The notes beneath the pieces are model-generated. The model was given only the letters and a program-made list of their open reading frames with translations. It had not been told where the DNA came from and ran no database searches. The translations under genes and the position numbers were made by a program. Positions 47,713 through 57,054 of a stretch of DNA of 64,000 bases are shown here, one piece after another. Position 1 is the first letter of the stretch. Each line of letters begins with the position of its first letter. This DNA is from Clostridiales bacterium (GTDB taxonomy: Bacteria; Bacillota; Clostridia; Lachnospirales; Lachnospiraceae): contig JAGZDD010000004.1 of assembly GCA_018369015.1 (NCBI GenBank), forward strand, positions 1 through 64,000, written 5' to 3'.

Positions 47713-49941
47713 ATGGAGAAAACGGATATTGAATTAAAGGTTCAAAAGCTTATGGCGCAGATGACCCTGGAAGAAAAAATCGGGCAGCTTAATCAGACAG
47801 GCACAACGATGAGCTGCACTCTTCCGGGAATGGCGGCGGATATTGACCAGTGGGTGACGGACATGATGGAAGGCCGCATCAGCAAGGATGAATTGGATCG
47901 CCGCCTGTCCATGTGCGAGGAAGATTTAAAGCTGGATCAGGTCAGGGAAGGGAAAATCGGAAATTTCGTCAATTTATATGATGATGAAAAAATTGCAAAA
48001 ATACGTGAGGCGGCCAATGAAAGCCGTCTTAAAATTCCTTTATTTTTCGGCGTGGACGCTATCCGGGGCTACCGGACGATCTTCCCGTCGCCGCTGGCCA
48101 TGTCCTGCAGCTGGGATATGGATGTCTGCCGGGAAATGATCCGTACAGCCAAAAGGGAAGCCAGGGTCTGCGGCGTCAACTGGGTCTTCGGGCCGATGCT
48201 GGACGTGGCCAGAGACGCCCGCTGGGGCCGTATTGTGGAAACCTTTGGGGAAGATCCCTATATCGTATCAGAGGCCGCCCGGGCAATGGTTAAAGCCTGG
48301 CAGGAAAATACCGGCGACGGCGGCGCTATGCTGGCGACGGCCAAGCATTTTCTTGCCTATGGCGCTGTCAGCGGCGGCCAGGACTATAATACGGTTGACC
48401 TGTCCCTGCGCCAGCTTTACGAAACCCATCTGCCGCCCTTTAAGGCAGCCGTTGAGGCCGGCGTCGGGGCGGTGATGAGCGCCTTCCATGACCTTAACGG
48501 TATTCCGTGTACATGCGACTCGTGGCTTCTGACAAAGATTTTAAGGGAGACGCTTGGCTTTGAAGGCTTTGTCGTCAGCGACGCGGAAGCCGTAAAGCAG
48601 TGTGCGGTTCATGGGATCGCAGCCGATGAGCGCGAGGCAGCAAAAATGTCACTTTTGGCCGGGGGCGATATGGATATGTCTTCGGAAAGCTATTCCAAAT
48701 ATTTAAAAGAGCTTGTTTTATCCGGCGAGGTGCCGGAAGCGGCGATTGACCGGGCCGTCCGGCGCATTTTAAGGAAAAAGGCGGAGTATGGGCTTTTTGA
48801 AGAGGATTATGTTTACGATCCGGAAAAAATCAAAGCGACGGTGCTGTGCGCCGACCACAGGGAGGCAGAGCGAAGGGCGGCGCGGCAGTGCGCGGTACTC
48901 CTGAAAAACGACGGCGTGCTTCCTGTAAAACAATCGGTGAAAAAGCTGCTCATCATCGGGGAGCTGGCGCAGGATAAGGAAGCCCTCCACGGCCCGTGGG
49001 CGTTTACCGGCGATAAGGAAAATACGGTGACGATTGTTGAAGGCATGAAAAACAACTGCCCCGAAGGCATGGAAGTGTCTTATATCCCGGGCTTTGGCGT
49101 CCATGACGGAACCGAAGGCTTTGAAGAAGCCCTGGCGGCAGCGGCAGAAGCAGATCTTGTGATCGCCGTAGCCGGGGAAACCGCGTTTATGAGCGGCGAA
49201 GCGGCGTCAAGGGCAAACCTGCATCTGGCCGGAGCCCAGGAGGAATTTTTAAGCCGGCTGGCTTTAACGGGAACGCCGACAGCGGTTGTTTTGATTAACG
49301 GACGCCCTCTGGCCATTGGCTGCCTTAAAGACAATAAAGGGATCGGAGCGATTTTAGAAGCCTGGCATATGGGGACGGAAACCGGAAATGCCCTGGCCGA
49401 TCTCCTTTACGGCAAATGCAGCCCGTCCGGGAAATTAACAGTGACCTTTGCCAATGAGGCCGGCCAGGAGCCGATGTATTATAATCATCCCAACACAGGG
49501 AAGCCCGGCGGAACGTTTAAGTTTACATCCAAATACCAGGATGTCCCCATAAGCCCCCTGTATCCTTTTGGCTATGGCCTGAGCTATACAGCCTTTGCTT
49601 ACAGCGGTTTTGAAATTGAGACGCCTGTGGTAAAAGCGGATTCAAAGGTGCGCTGCCATCTGACGGTGACAAATACAGGCGACTTTGAGGCCGACGAGAT
49701 CGTCCAGCTTTATGTCCATGACGTTTCGGCCTCCTGCGTCCGTCCGGTGAAGGAATTAAAGCGGTTTTGCAAAATCCATCTTCTTCCGGGGCAGAGCCGC
49801 GAAATAAATTTTGAGCTTCCGGTGAGGGAGCTTGGCTTTTATGACCGGGAGCTGAACTATATTGTCGAGCCTGGGGAATTTGAGCTTTTTGCAGGGAAAA
49901 GCAGCGCGGACTGCCTGATGAAGAAATTTACGGTTGTCTGA
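47713..49941 (+). CDS. GH3 beta-glucosidase-like enzyme, module D
   Basis: Cytoplasmic BglX-like GH3, 742 aa: barrel domain with KHFLAYGAVSGG and nucleophile Asp290 in FVVSDAEAV, sandwich domain (NGRPLAIG), and C-terminal fibronectin-III-like domain (PFGYGLSYTAFAYSG). It has no PA14 insertion and no signal peptide. The start at 47713 follows GGGAAGGTGG. Together with the GH78 and GH43 genes it would strip a rhamnose/arabinose/glucose-type sugar chain to completion. Confidence 0.92.
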   Translation: MEKTDIELKVQKLMAQMTLEEKIGQLNQTGTTMSCTLPGMAADIDQWVTDMMEGRISKDELDRRLSMCEEDLKLDQVREGKIGNFVNLYDDEKIAKIREAANESRLKIPLFFGVDAIRGYRTIFPSPLAMSCSWDMDVCREMIRTAKREARVCGVNWVFGPMLDVARDARWGRIVETFGEDPYIVSEAARAMVKAWQENTGDGGAMLATAKHFLAYGAVSGGQDYNTVDLSLRQLYETHLPPFKAAVEAGVGAVMSAFHDLNGIPCTCDSWLLTKILRETLGFEGFVVSDAEAVKQCAVHGIAADEREAAKMSLLAGGDMDMSSESYSKYLKELVLSGEVPEAAIDRAVRRILRKKAEYGLFEEDYVYDPEKIKATVLCADHREAERRAARQCAVLLKNDGVLPVKQSVKKLLIIGELAQDKEALHGPWAFTGDKENTVTIVEGMKNNCPEGMEVSYIPGFGVHDGTEGFEEALAAAAEADLVIAVAGETAFMSGEAASRANLHLAGAQEEFLSRLALTGTPTAVVLINGRPLAIGCLKDNKGIGAILEAWHMGTETGNALADLLYGKCSPSGKLTVTFANEAGQEPMYYNHPNTGKPGGTFKFTSKYQDVPISPLYPFGYGLSYTAFAYSGFEIETPVVKADSKVRCHLTVTNTGDFEADEIVQLYVHDVSASCVRPVKELKRFCKIHLLPGQSREINFELPVRELGFYDRELNYIVEPGEFELFAGKSSADCLMKKFTVV

Positions 49942-50033
49942 AATGTATGATGAATATGTCAGAAAAGTTATGGATGAAGAAAATCCAAATTGTTATGCTG
50001 TATCCAACATAATAAACATTGGAGGGATACACA

Positions 50034-52043
50034 ATGAAACACAAATATGTTACAGCAGCGGCCGGGGCGCTTATGGCTGCCCTGCTTTGTACCGGCTGCG
50101 GCCAGGCGGCACAGCAAAATGCCGGGCAAAATCCAGATGGGGGAACGGACGGTCCGGCTTCAGAGACGGAATTAAGCCGTCAGGCTTCGGAGTCCGAAGG
50201 CGGGGAAAGCAAAGCCTTCCGGTTTGAAGCGGAGGATGCCAATCTGAAATATTGCAGTGAGCAAAGCGATCCTTTTGCCGAGCCTAAAAGCTATCTCACC
50301 GATGAGGGAGAAGCGGTGATTAAAAAAATTTTCGGGGAAACGGCCAGGGCCGAGGATGTTATCGGTATTTTAGGCTTTTCCATAGATGAGATTAACGGGT
50401 GGACGCCGGAGCTGACCGGCGCTTCCGAAGATGCCAGCGGCGGGAAATACCTGCGCCAGCTCGATTCGCCTGAAAATGCCGTGCGCTTTGAGCTTCATGC
50501 CGACCAGGCGGGGGATGCCGTGCTGACCTTCCGGGTGGCCAGCAATGACCTGGACTGGATGGGGAAAAAGACAAACGACATAGACCATCTGGAACAGAAG
50601 ATGGCAATCACAGTGAATGGCACTATGCTTGATCTTTCCGGTACGGTAATTAAAGGAAGCGACAGCCTTACGGAAACCGCATGGCAGGATATAAGCTTTG
50701 AAACAAGCCTCAATGAAGGGGATAACCTGATTGAAATTTACGTATTTTCCCATGAGGAGCAATATGCAAGAGACAGCTTTACCGAGGAAGGCATCCAAAA
50801 AAAGATAACGGTGGAAACCGTATGCGATAAGCTCCCCAATTTTGACTACCTGGATGTGCAGAGCGCCGCCAACGTTACGTGGTCAGAGGCAGAAAGCAGC
50901 GCAGCTGTCGGCGAGGGTGTTCCGGTGCTGGAATCTTTAGAGGTAGAGGTTCCTGAAAACTATACGATCTATACATGTGAATCTGTGGACGTCCTGCGCT
51001 ATACTGTAACTGCGAATATGAGCGACGGCAGCAGCAGGGATGTTACAGATAGAAGTATTTTCACCGGGGATCTCAGCGCCCTGGGTGAACAGGAATTTGA
51101 GCTGTCGTATACGCAAAACGGGGTGACGGCCAAAGGCTCTTTTACCGCCAATGTGGAGTCCACCGATTTTGCCCTGGATCAGGTTCCCGAGGAATACAGG
51201 GGCGCCGATGCCGCCCAAAAGGGAACGGTCGAGCATATGGAATATACGACCTGTGAATATGGCGAGGATGGCGAGCCTTTGGAGGAACAGACCAATGAAG
51301 CCTATGTTTACCTGCCAGCCGGGTATTCCAGGGATCAGCAGTATAATGTTTTATACCTGCTTCACGGCGGCGGCGACAGCGCAGGCTTCTGGCTCGGACA
51401 GGGCGATTACGCGGCCGGAGGGGCAAAGGACTCCTCAGATAAAAACTTTACAGTGGCAATGCTGGATGCATTGATTGAAAAGGGCTACTGCGAACCGCTG
51501 ATCGTTGTCACTCCGTCTTTGATGACTGAGGCTGAAAATACTCCGGAAAATGCCGGGGTCAATGGAACGTCAACATTTCAGTACGAACTGAAAAATGATC
51601 TGATTCCTGCCGTTGAAACAAAGTATTCGACTTATGCCGGCGGAGATGTTTCTGAAGAAAACCTTATCGCTACCCGTGAGCATCGGGCTTATGACGGGTT
51701 GTCTATGGGATCGATGACAAGCTTCCAGTCTGTGCTTATGGGATGCACGGATTATATCGGCTATATCGGAAGCTTTTCCGGCTGCAAGTCCGATGTGGCC
51801 GCAGTCACCGATTCGCTGAACACAGACTATGCCCAGTACCCGATCTTATATTGGTACAATGGGAATGGAACGGTTGATATGGCCCACGATGAGCACTGTG
51901 AAGCTTACAAGCAGATGCTCGAGCTTCTGCCGGATAAGCTTAAAGAAGGGGAAAATACCCTGTTTGCGGATAAGCCCGGACAGTCTCACAGCTATGAATC
52001 CTGGGTGATTGACCTTTACAATACCCTTGGCGTATTTTTCTAA
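50034..52043 (+). CDS. Surface lipoprotein esterase with CBM-like and Ig-like domains
   Basis: Extracellular, membrane-anchored esterase. Signal peptide with lipobox CTGC (Cys22), Gln/Ser/Gly linker, a beta-sandwich carbohydrate-binding-like domain (about 60-270), a bacterial Ig-like domain (about 300-375, NYTIYTCESVDVLRYTVTAN), and a C-terminal PF00756 esterase with YLLHGGGDSAGFW, nucleophile Ser557 in GLSMGS and catalytic His in GQSHSYESW. It is 669 aa. The start at 50034 follows GGAGGGAT. It is the only clearly exported hydrolase in the island, so deacylation of the substrate may begin outside the cell. Confidence 0.9.
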   Translation: MKHKYVTAAAGALMAALLCTGCGQAAQQNAGQNPDGGTDGPASETELSRQASESEGGESKAFRFEAEDANLKYCSEQSDPFAEPKSYLTDEGEAVIKKIFGETARAEDVIGILGFSIDEINGWTPELTGASEDASGGKYLRQLDSPENAVRFELHADQAGDAVLTFRVASNDLDWMGKKTNDIDHLEQKMAITVNGTMLDLSGTVIKGSDSLTETAWQDISFETSLNEGDNLIEIYVFSHEEQYARDSFTEEGIQKKITVETVCDKLPNFDYLDVQSAANVTWSEAESSAAVGEGVPVLESLEVEVPENYTIYTCESVDVLRYTVTANMSDGSSRDVTDRSIFTGDLSALGEQEFELSYTQNGVTAKGSFTANVESTDFALDQVPEEYRGADAAQKGTVEHMEYTTCEYGEDGEPLEEQTNEAYVYLPAGYSRDQQYNVLYLLHGGGDSAGFWLGQGDYAAGGAKDSSDKNFTVAMLDALIEKGYCEPLIVVTPSLMTEAENTPENAGVNGTSTFQYELKNDLIPAVETKYSTYAGGDVSEENLIATREHRAYDGLSMGSMTSFQSVLMGCTDYIGYIGSFSGCKSDVAAVTDSLNTDYAQYPILYWYNGNGTVDMAHDEHCEAYKQMLELLPDKLKEGENTLFADKPGQSHSYESWVIDLYNTLGVFF

Positions 52044-52087
52044 GCTTATCGTAATTATTCAGCCATGGGGCTGAGGAGGAAAACTTT

Positions 52088-52118
52088 GGCGCAAGACGTC
52101 CGCCGGACGTCTTGCGCC
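52088..52118. repeat. Perfect 14-bp inverted repeat (GACGTC family)
   Basis: 52088-52101 and 52105-52118 are perfect reverse complements around GCC. There is no T tract. A related sequence (CGGACGTCTTGCGCCG) recurs near 57260 next to another palindrome, so this is probably a dispersed intergenic repeat that also ends module D transcription. Confidence 0.75.
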
Positions 52119-52316
52119 GACCGGAGCACAGCCTAGACCGCAAGCTGGCATGCAGAGTGGCTTTTCCTTCCTTAAGTATAGAGCGTTTAGCTCGAATCGA
52201 GGGTTTAGCCTTGTTGGAGGCGGTTAGCAGCGTTAACTGCCAAATCTGAGATATGGCTGAAATTTTGCCATTGACCTTAAAAACATTCCCCAAATGGCTT
52301 ATAAAATTTCAAAAAA
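52119..52316. repeat. Gene-free spacer with dispersed GTTAGCAGCGTTA repeat
   Basis: No coding frame is convincing here. The segment 52223-52260 closely resembles 58862-58903 (GTTAGCAGCGTTA, then CTG, an AAAT run, and ATGGCTGA), marking a dispersed repeat between modules. Confidence 0.55.
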
Positions 52317-52320
52317 GTTG

Positions 52321-52349
52321 TTGACAAACATCTATTTATCATGTATATT
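52321..52349 (+). promoter_or_regulatory. Promoter of tRNA-Gly gene
   Basis: Consensus TTGACA (52321-52326) and TATATT (52344-52349) with exactly 17 bases between them, about 50 bases before the tRNA. Confidence 0.85.
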
Positions 52350-52398
52350 ATTACTTGTCCTTAAGACAGCAACAAAAAATAAACAAAATAGTTATTAT

Positions 52399-52470
52399 GC
52401 GCGAGTGGCTCAGTGGTGGAGTATCGCCTTGCCAAGGCGAGGGTCGCGGGTTCGAATCCCGTCTCGCGCT
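52399..52470 (+). tRNA. tRNA-Gly (GCC)
   Basis: A 72-nt cloverleaf: acceptor GCGCGAG pairs with CTCGCGC, D-arm GGCTCAGTGG, anticodon loop TTGCCAA (GCC, decoding glycine), T-arm with GGTTCGAATCC. No CCA is encoded. Frames on both strands here are shadows of it. It marks the right end of the glycoside island and could be an integration site, but no integrase is seen. Confidence 0.96.
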
Positions 52471-52484
52471 CTTTGCTTTTAAGC

Positions 52485-52522
52485 AAAACAGCGGCTTTGA
52501 GAGGAATTGCGGCTGTTTTTTT
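52485..52522 (+). terminator. Rho-independent terminator of tRNA-Gly
   Basis: AAAACAGC (52485-52492) pairs with GCTGTTTT (52512-52519), followed by further T. Confidence 0.8.
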
Positions 52523-52896
52523 ATTTCTAAAAATAGCATGATTTAGCACAAAAACTTAGAATAACTTAGAATAAAATATTTGAAATTTATTTTTGAAACA
52601 CGAAAATTTTATTTTGGAAGGGCTTCAATAGAAAGCGGCAGTAACCTGAATGTTTATCAGGGAACTGCCGTTTCCTATTAAATAAAAAAGCTCCGCTTTG
52701 GAGATCGCACTGCGGCGGAATGGAAGATGTCGCTTCCAAGGCCCGTCGCATTCGGTCGTTGCCTGACGGCAACTCGTGCTCATACTTTGGGTGTATCAAA
52801 TGTGCAGGCACAGGGTCAGGTAAACTTGTTCCTATGTCTGCCCACTTGATAACTTTCATAGTAACCTAGTCCTAATTATATTCTAAATTTTGGAAC
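52523..52896. other. Gene-free spacer between tRNA-Gly and GH20 gene
   Basis: No supported gene. A hairpin at about 52630-52675 (AGCGGCAGT with ACTGCCGTTT) may terminate the GH20 gene, which is transcribed leftward. It contains CAGTAACCTGAAT, a phrase also found near 58990, consistent with dispersed repeats. Confidence 0.5.
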
Positions 52897-54840
52897 TTAC
52901 ATTTCCCTTAAATAATCCCCATACCAGTTAATAACCTCCTGCAGCCGGTAAAGGTCAGCTTCTTTTCCCTGCTTTCTCCAAATATCTTTGTAGGACATAA
53001 ACCATGTTTCAAGCATGACGGCAGTTTCACATGGGGATGGGATTTGAGCTTGAGAGGGATCGACTTTGTCCGGTGTATGTGTGCCGGGGGCGTATGGATG
53101 TTGTCCGCCGTGCTCCTTATACCAAAGGTGGAAGGCAATCGTATTAAAAATATGCTGGCCTATGGCTGCGTTAATAAAGCAGGTCAGAGTGTATTTGACC
53201 GGGGCCGGAGCCTGGCAAAGGTAAGAGGAAAGCTGGAGGGTCAGCTTTGCAAGCTCTGTATTCACGGTTACATACTTTTGGAGCGAAAGCCCATCGAGCA
53301 TGTTCTTTTTGTGGCTCCGGAAATATTGCGCAAAGGAACTGCCCTCAAATAATCCCTGGCTGTCCTCTTTAAAAAGAACTGCGGTTGTCCAATTCATTAT
53401 TGCTTTTGTGGAAATTTTTGAAATACAGTCCATAACAGTTTCGGAAAAGTCGCGGTATTCGACAACCGATACCTGACGGCATATTTCGTCAAATGCCGGA
53501 ATACGGCTGTTCCAGGAAAATGCAGCGCCAAGGATCAGGCCGAAGGCGGAAAAATCCGGATGGTTTGGATGGCCCATGTCGCCCCAGTCAGTATTAAGGA
53601 CTCCATCTGCTTCATATTGATGGGCATAGGTACACATGCGGGAAATGTTGGCATAGGCATCCGGCATAACGTTAATAAGGCTGTTCCAGCCCTGGACGCC
53701 GGGGCAGACATATTGCTTCACACCCACGGAATGAAATGCCTTTACCGAGCTGTCATCCTGGTCCGGAGCATATCCCCAGTTTAAGCAAATGGTGCCGTTT
53801 GGGAGAATGGCTGCTTTTTTAGGGGCTGAAGCAATAATGTCTCCCCAGAACATGGGAATTTTTCCGCGGCGCGCTATATGCTGGCATAATTCGTCAACAA
53901 AGCGGATATAAACACTCTCACGGCCAAGCTGAGCTACCAGATCTTTTGTTTTTCCAAGGCCAATGTCAAAGGTTTCATCGGCGCAGATATTAAAATATTT
54001 TGAAGAAAATAAGCTCATATATTCGTCGATGCGTTCCTTCATAAGTTTTAGTGCCCGGGGATCCGATGCGTCCAGCGTGTGGTGGGCCATACGGTTTCCA
54101 AAGGAGAATGGCTGGCCTTCACTGCCATCCAGCTCGCATAATGATGAAAATGTTTTTGTTCCAAGCATTTTATAGAGGTGCCCGAAGGTGGAAATTGAAG
54201 GGATTAAATCAATGCCAAGCAGTTGGCAATACTGGTCAAATTCCATGATTTCCTCGGCTGTGAGGGGTGTTTCATCCCTCCATACTTCGCTGCAGCCGCG
54301 AAAAAGATAGCTGTGTTCCACATAAAATTGAAGCTCATTGATTTTATAATAGCTGCATCGGTCGGCAAGCCTTTTTAAAGCTGCAAGATCCGGAATACGG
54401 CCGCGGGTCGTATCATGGTAAAAACCGCGGTGGCGGATTTTTGGATAATCTTGGATGAGAGCGCCGTGCAAAAGGGCACCCTCCTGGGAAATGATTTGCC
54501 GCAGCGTTTGTATGCCCCATAGTACTTCTCTTTCCCCAGCCCCAGATACGATAATGTGGTCTTGTGTAATACCCAGCACATAGGTGTCTTTCTCAAGGTC
54601 AAAATCGGTTCGGAGCCAGATTTTGTGCGGACCGGAAAATTCACGCACGGCAATGGGGATATGCAGCCCGGTGGCCTCTTCAATGGTATTTTGCAGCAGG
54701 CGGGCGTGGTGGAAGCCTGCCGTTTTTTTAGAAAGATTCGGGCAAATAAGAATACCGTCGCATAAATAGAGCTGAAAAACGATTTCCCGATTCCACTCAA
54801 AAGACTGGGGTGCAGGAATAATATAAGGTTTATGGTACAT
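52897..54840 (-). CDS. GH20-like beta-N-acetylhexosaminidase
   Basis: Exo-hexosaminidase of the GH20 type, cytoplasmic (no signal peptide), 647 aa. An N-terminal GH20b-like domain (about 1-145) precedes the barrel with HRGFYHDTTRGRIPD, the substrate-assisted catalytic pair Asp288-Glu289 in ICADETFD, and a Trp-rich C-terminal part (NTDWGDMGH). The ATG at 54840 follows GGGGGAA. No partner transporter is adjacent. It would release GlcNAc or GalNAc from host glycans or chitobiose. The spaced helical C terminus (~180 residues) is long for the family. Confidence 0.87.
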   Translation of the reverse strand: MYHKPYIIPAPQSFEWNREIVFQLYLCDGILICPNLSKKTAGFHHARLLQNTIEEATGLHIPIAVREFSGPHKIWLRTDFDLEKDTYVLGITQDHIIVSGAGEREVLWGIQTLRQIISQEGALLHGALIQDYPKIRHRGFYHDTTRGRIPDLAALKRLADRCSYYKINELQFYVEHSYLFRGCSEVWRDETPLTAEEIMEFDQYCQLLGIDLIPSISTFGHLYKMLGTKTFSSLCELDGSEGQPFSFGNRMAHHTLDASDPRALKLMKERIDEYMSLFSSKYFNICADETFDIGLGKTKDLVAQLGRESVYIRFVDELCQHIARRGKIPMFWGDIIASAPKKAAILPNGTICLNWGYAPDQDDSSVKAFHSVGVKQYVCPGVQGWNSLINVMPDAYANISRMCTYAHQYEADGVLNTDWGDMGHPNHPDFSAFGLILGAAFSWNSRIPAFDEICRQVSVVEYRDFSETVMDCISKISTKAIMNWTTAVLFKEDSQGLFEGSSFAQYFRSHKKNMLDGLSLQKYVTVNTELAKLTLQLSSYLCQAPAPVKYTLTCFINAAIGQHIFNTIAFHLWYKEHGGQHPYAPGTHTPDKVDPSQAQIPSPCETAVMLETWFMSYKDIWRKQGKEADLYRLQEVINWYGDYLREM

Positions 54841-55044
54841 GATAATTCCCCCTGTTTGCTTATAATATATTTCCCTGTTTCATAGGGTGTTTTCATTTTA
54901 CAATACTTGTAAAGGTTATACAATAATATAGGGTCAGATAAATCGGCTTTTGTGCTTGCCTTAGGATAACTTTAATAAAAGTATCCTATTGTTGCCATCG
55001 TTTCCTTTTCACAGTATAATATCTCTATAACACTGGAGTTTGGG

Positions 55045-55082
55045 AATTACTGTTTATAGAGTACCTGTGAACAGTAACGTTT
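55045..55082. repeat. TTACTGTT-N-AACAGTAA palindrome
   Basis: Inverted repeat TTACTGTT...AACAGTAA around a 14-16 base spacer. The same palindrome recurs at 58906-58940 (GGTTACTGT...ACAGTAACC). It lies immediately before the ribosome site of the DUF1989 gene. Confidence 0.6.
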
Positions 55083-55096
55083 GGGAGGCAGAAATA

Positions 55097-55675
55097 ATGG
55101 GTAAAGAATATATAATATCAGCGTGTTCAGGAATAAAGCTTGACGTTAAAAAAGGTCAAAATATTACGGTAATTGATATAGAAGGCGGTCAAGTCGTTGA
55201 TTTTTTCGCTGAGGCGGCAGACAGCCCAAATGAGTTTTTATCAACAGGGGTAACGATTGACTGCAATGAGTCTTTGAAATTAAAAATTGGAGATATTATT
55301 TATACGAATTTGTATCGCCCAATGATGAAAGTTCTTTCAGATGACGTTGGAGAGCATGATTTATTACACCCATGTTGCCGGCCAGAAATGTATGATTTTT
55401 TTTACCACAACGGTAAAGGACATCCAAACTGCTTCGACAATATCAATACAGCCCTTAACGAGCAGCGTCCTGTTATTACACCTGTTAATTTATTTATGCA
55501 TACGAAAATCAATACGGACGGCAGTATTGTGGTAGAAGCGCCGATTTCCAGAGCAGGAGATAAAATTGTAATAAAAGCATTGCTGGATATTACACTTGGA
55601 GCCGCCGCTTGCAGCGTATCTGAAAGTAAATGTAATAGCGGTAAATGTTCGCCTGTTAAAATAATTATTGACTAA
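55097..55675 (+). CDS. DUF1989 / urea carboxylase-associated family protein
   Basis: Member of the DUF1989 family, relatives of which accompany urea carboxylase and have amidase-like roles in urea/guanidine metabolism. Recognisable parts: GGQVVDFFAEAADSPNEFLSTG near the start, and the metal-like LLHPCCRPEMYDFF and GHPNCFDNI segments. It is 192 aa. The start at 55097 follows GGGAGG; the frame from 55040 runs through a palindrome and is not used. No urea carboxylase, guanidine carrier or riboswitch is adjacent, so its role here is unknown. Confidence 0.8.
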   Translation: MGKEYIISACSGIKLDVKKGQNITVIDIEGGQVVDFFAEAADSPNEFLSTGVTIDCNESLKLKIGDIIYTNLYRPMMKVLSDDVGEHDLLHPCCRPEMYDFFYHNGKGHPNCFDNINTALNEQRPVITPVNLFMHTKINTDGSIVVEAPISRAGDKIVIKALLDITLGAAACSVSESKCNSGKCSPVKIIID

Positions 55676-55705
55676 AGAAATGCCGGATTTGAAAGAGGAT
55701 TGAAT

Positions 55706-56362
55706 ATGAATAAGGAATGGTCTGAACTTAATAAAACAATGCAGGCGCAAATAAAAAAGAAAGACACTTATAAGCTGGGTATTGATACGTTGCTTCATTT
55801 ACGAAGCCAGTTAATGCAAGCCTTAGTATCCTTCAGGGAGGAATTATGCAGAGAAGATTTTAACTCAATCCCCTTTATAAACGCTGACGGCTATCATAGT
55901 AAGACGATTGCTTATTCTATTTGGCATATTTTTCGTATTGAAGATATAGTGGTACATACAGTGATCAACGAAGACGAACAAGTATTTTTTGCGGGCAATT
56001 ATCAGGAGCGCATCAATTCACCTATCATTACTACAGGAAATGAACTCATTAAACAGCAGATTGCAGATTTTTCAAAACAGCTTAATCTGGAAGAACTCTA
56101 TTCCTATATTTTTGCAGTACGTGAAAGCACTGAGAAAATGCTTGAACAGCTGCCCTATGACGAATTGAAAAGAAAAATACCAGAAGAAAGAAAAGGATAC
56201 TTAGAATCGTTGAATGTAGTCAGCGACAATGAAAATGCCATTTGGCTGGTTGACTATTGGTGTAATAAAGATATTCGCGGACTCATTCAAATGCCATTTT
56301 CAAGACATTGGATAATGCACACAGAAGCCTGCCTGCGGATAAAGAACAGGCTACATTCATAA
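55706..56362 (+). CDS. DinB-like four-helix protein
   Basis: 218-aa, mainly helical protein that resembles the DinB/YfiT putative metal-dependent hydrolase superfamily: three spaced His positions (IWHIFRIEDIVVHT, and SRHWIMHTEA near the end) could form the metal site. Function in this branch is unknown; some relatives are thiol transferases. It is 30 bases from the DUF1989 gene and probably co-transcribed. The start at 55706 is preferred over an upstream TTG. Confidence 0.68.
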   Translation: MNKEWSELNKTMQAQIKKKDTYKLGIDTLLHLRSQLMQALVSFREELCREDFNSIPFINADGYHSKTIAYSIWHIFRIEDIVVHTVINEDEQVFFAGNYQERINSPIITTGNELIKQQIADFSKQLNLEELYSYIFAVRESTEKMLEQLPYDELKRKIPEERKGYLESLNVVSDNENAIWLVDYWCNKDIRGLIQMPFSRHWIMHTEACLRIKNRLHS

Positions 56363-56404
56363 GCTTTACAGCAAAATTTTATACCGCGCTGTGCGCAGCA
56401 CCGC

Positions 56405-56435
56405 CACGCATGAAAGCCGTAAGGCTGCATGCGTG
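56405..56435. terminator. Hairpin between convergent genes
   Basis: CACGCATG and GCC pair with GGC and CATGCGTG around a short loop. It lies between the + strand DinB-like gene and the - strand P-loop gene and may terminate both, although T runs are weak. Confidence 0.5.
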
Positions 56436-56469
56436 AATAATGCGTCCATCTTTTGAGCTTGGGATTTGG

Positions 56470-57054
56470 CTATTTCTGGAGAATTTCCAACATTTCTTTC
56501 ATAGATGCCTGAAACTCTTTTTCATTAGAATTGTAGAATAGAATCAGCTCTTTCTTTTTAGCCGGATCACCGATGCCTTTGGGAATAGAAAAATCACATT
56601 TGCTGATATATTCATCCCAGTGTGCAAGTTTCCATGTATCTCTGTCGCTGTTTCTTGCGATCATTCTTTGATGGCACACTTCGGGGTCTGTGACAACCCA
56701 TATAATACAGAGCTGTACCTGCTTTTTTGACAAAGCTGCGCGCAGGGAACGGATATATTCAGGATTGCGGACTTCTCTTGTAAATGGTGCATTGATTAGA
56801 ACAATATCGTCATATTCCAGCGCATCCATGGCCAGGTCAAGAATTGCCTCATACTCATAGTCACGGATGTTTTTTTCAAAAAAGTCTGAGCTTCTGTTGT
56901 AGGGTTCATTGGCGACTTTAAAAATTTGCTTGCTCAGAACAATTAAAGTATCTTTGTCCAGATAAACAACATGGTTCAATGCCTTTGCAAGCTGTTTGGC
57001 TACATAAGTTTTTCCGCAGGCCGGAGGGGAAGTAACAAGAATTAATTTTTTCAT
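56470..57054 (-). CDS. P-loop kinase/ATPase of AAA type
   Basis: 194-aa P-loop protein with Walker A TSPPACGKTYVAKQ near the N terminus, a Walker B-like DDIVLINAPF region and a WVVTDPEVCHQRMIARN stretch as in small-molecule or shikimate-type kinases. The substrate cannot be named. The start at 57054 follows GAAGG; the longer frame from 57117 lacks a ribosome site. It stands alone with palindromic intergenic DNA on both sides. Confidence 0.75.
   Translation of the reverse strand: MKKLILVTSPPACGKTYVAKQLAKALNHVVYLDKDTLIVLSKQIFKVANEPYNRSSDFFEKNIRDYEYEAILDLAMDALEYDDIVLINAPFTREVRNPEYIRSLRAALSKKQVQLCIIWVVTDPEVCHQRMIARNSDRDTWKLAHWDEYISKCDFSIPKGIGDPAKKKELILFYNSNEKEFQASMKEMLEILQK

Noticed and set aside
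49934..50227. 97-codon + strand frame between GH3 and lipoprotein esterase
   Set aside because: It overlaps the lipoprotein gene in another frame and lacks a ribosome site; the real start is 50034.
52351..52549. Several ~62-residue frames on both strands
   Set aside because: They cover the tRNA-Gly gene and its terminator; the RNA explains the sequence.
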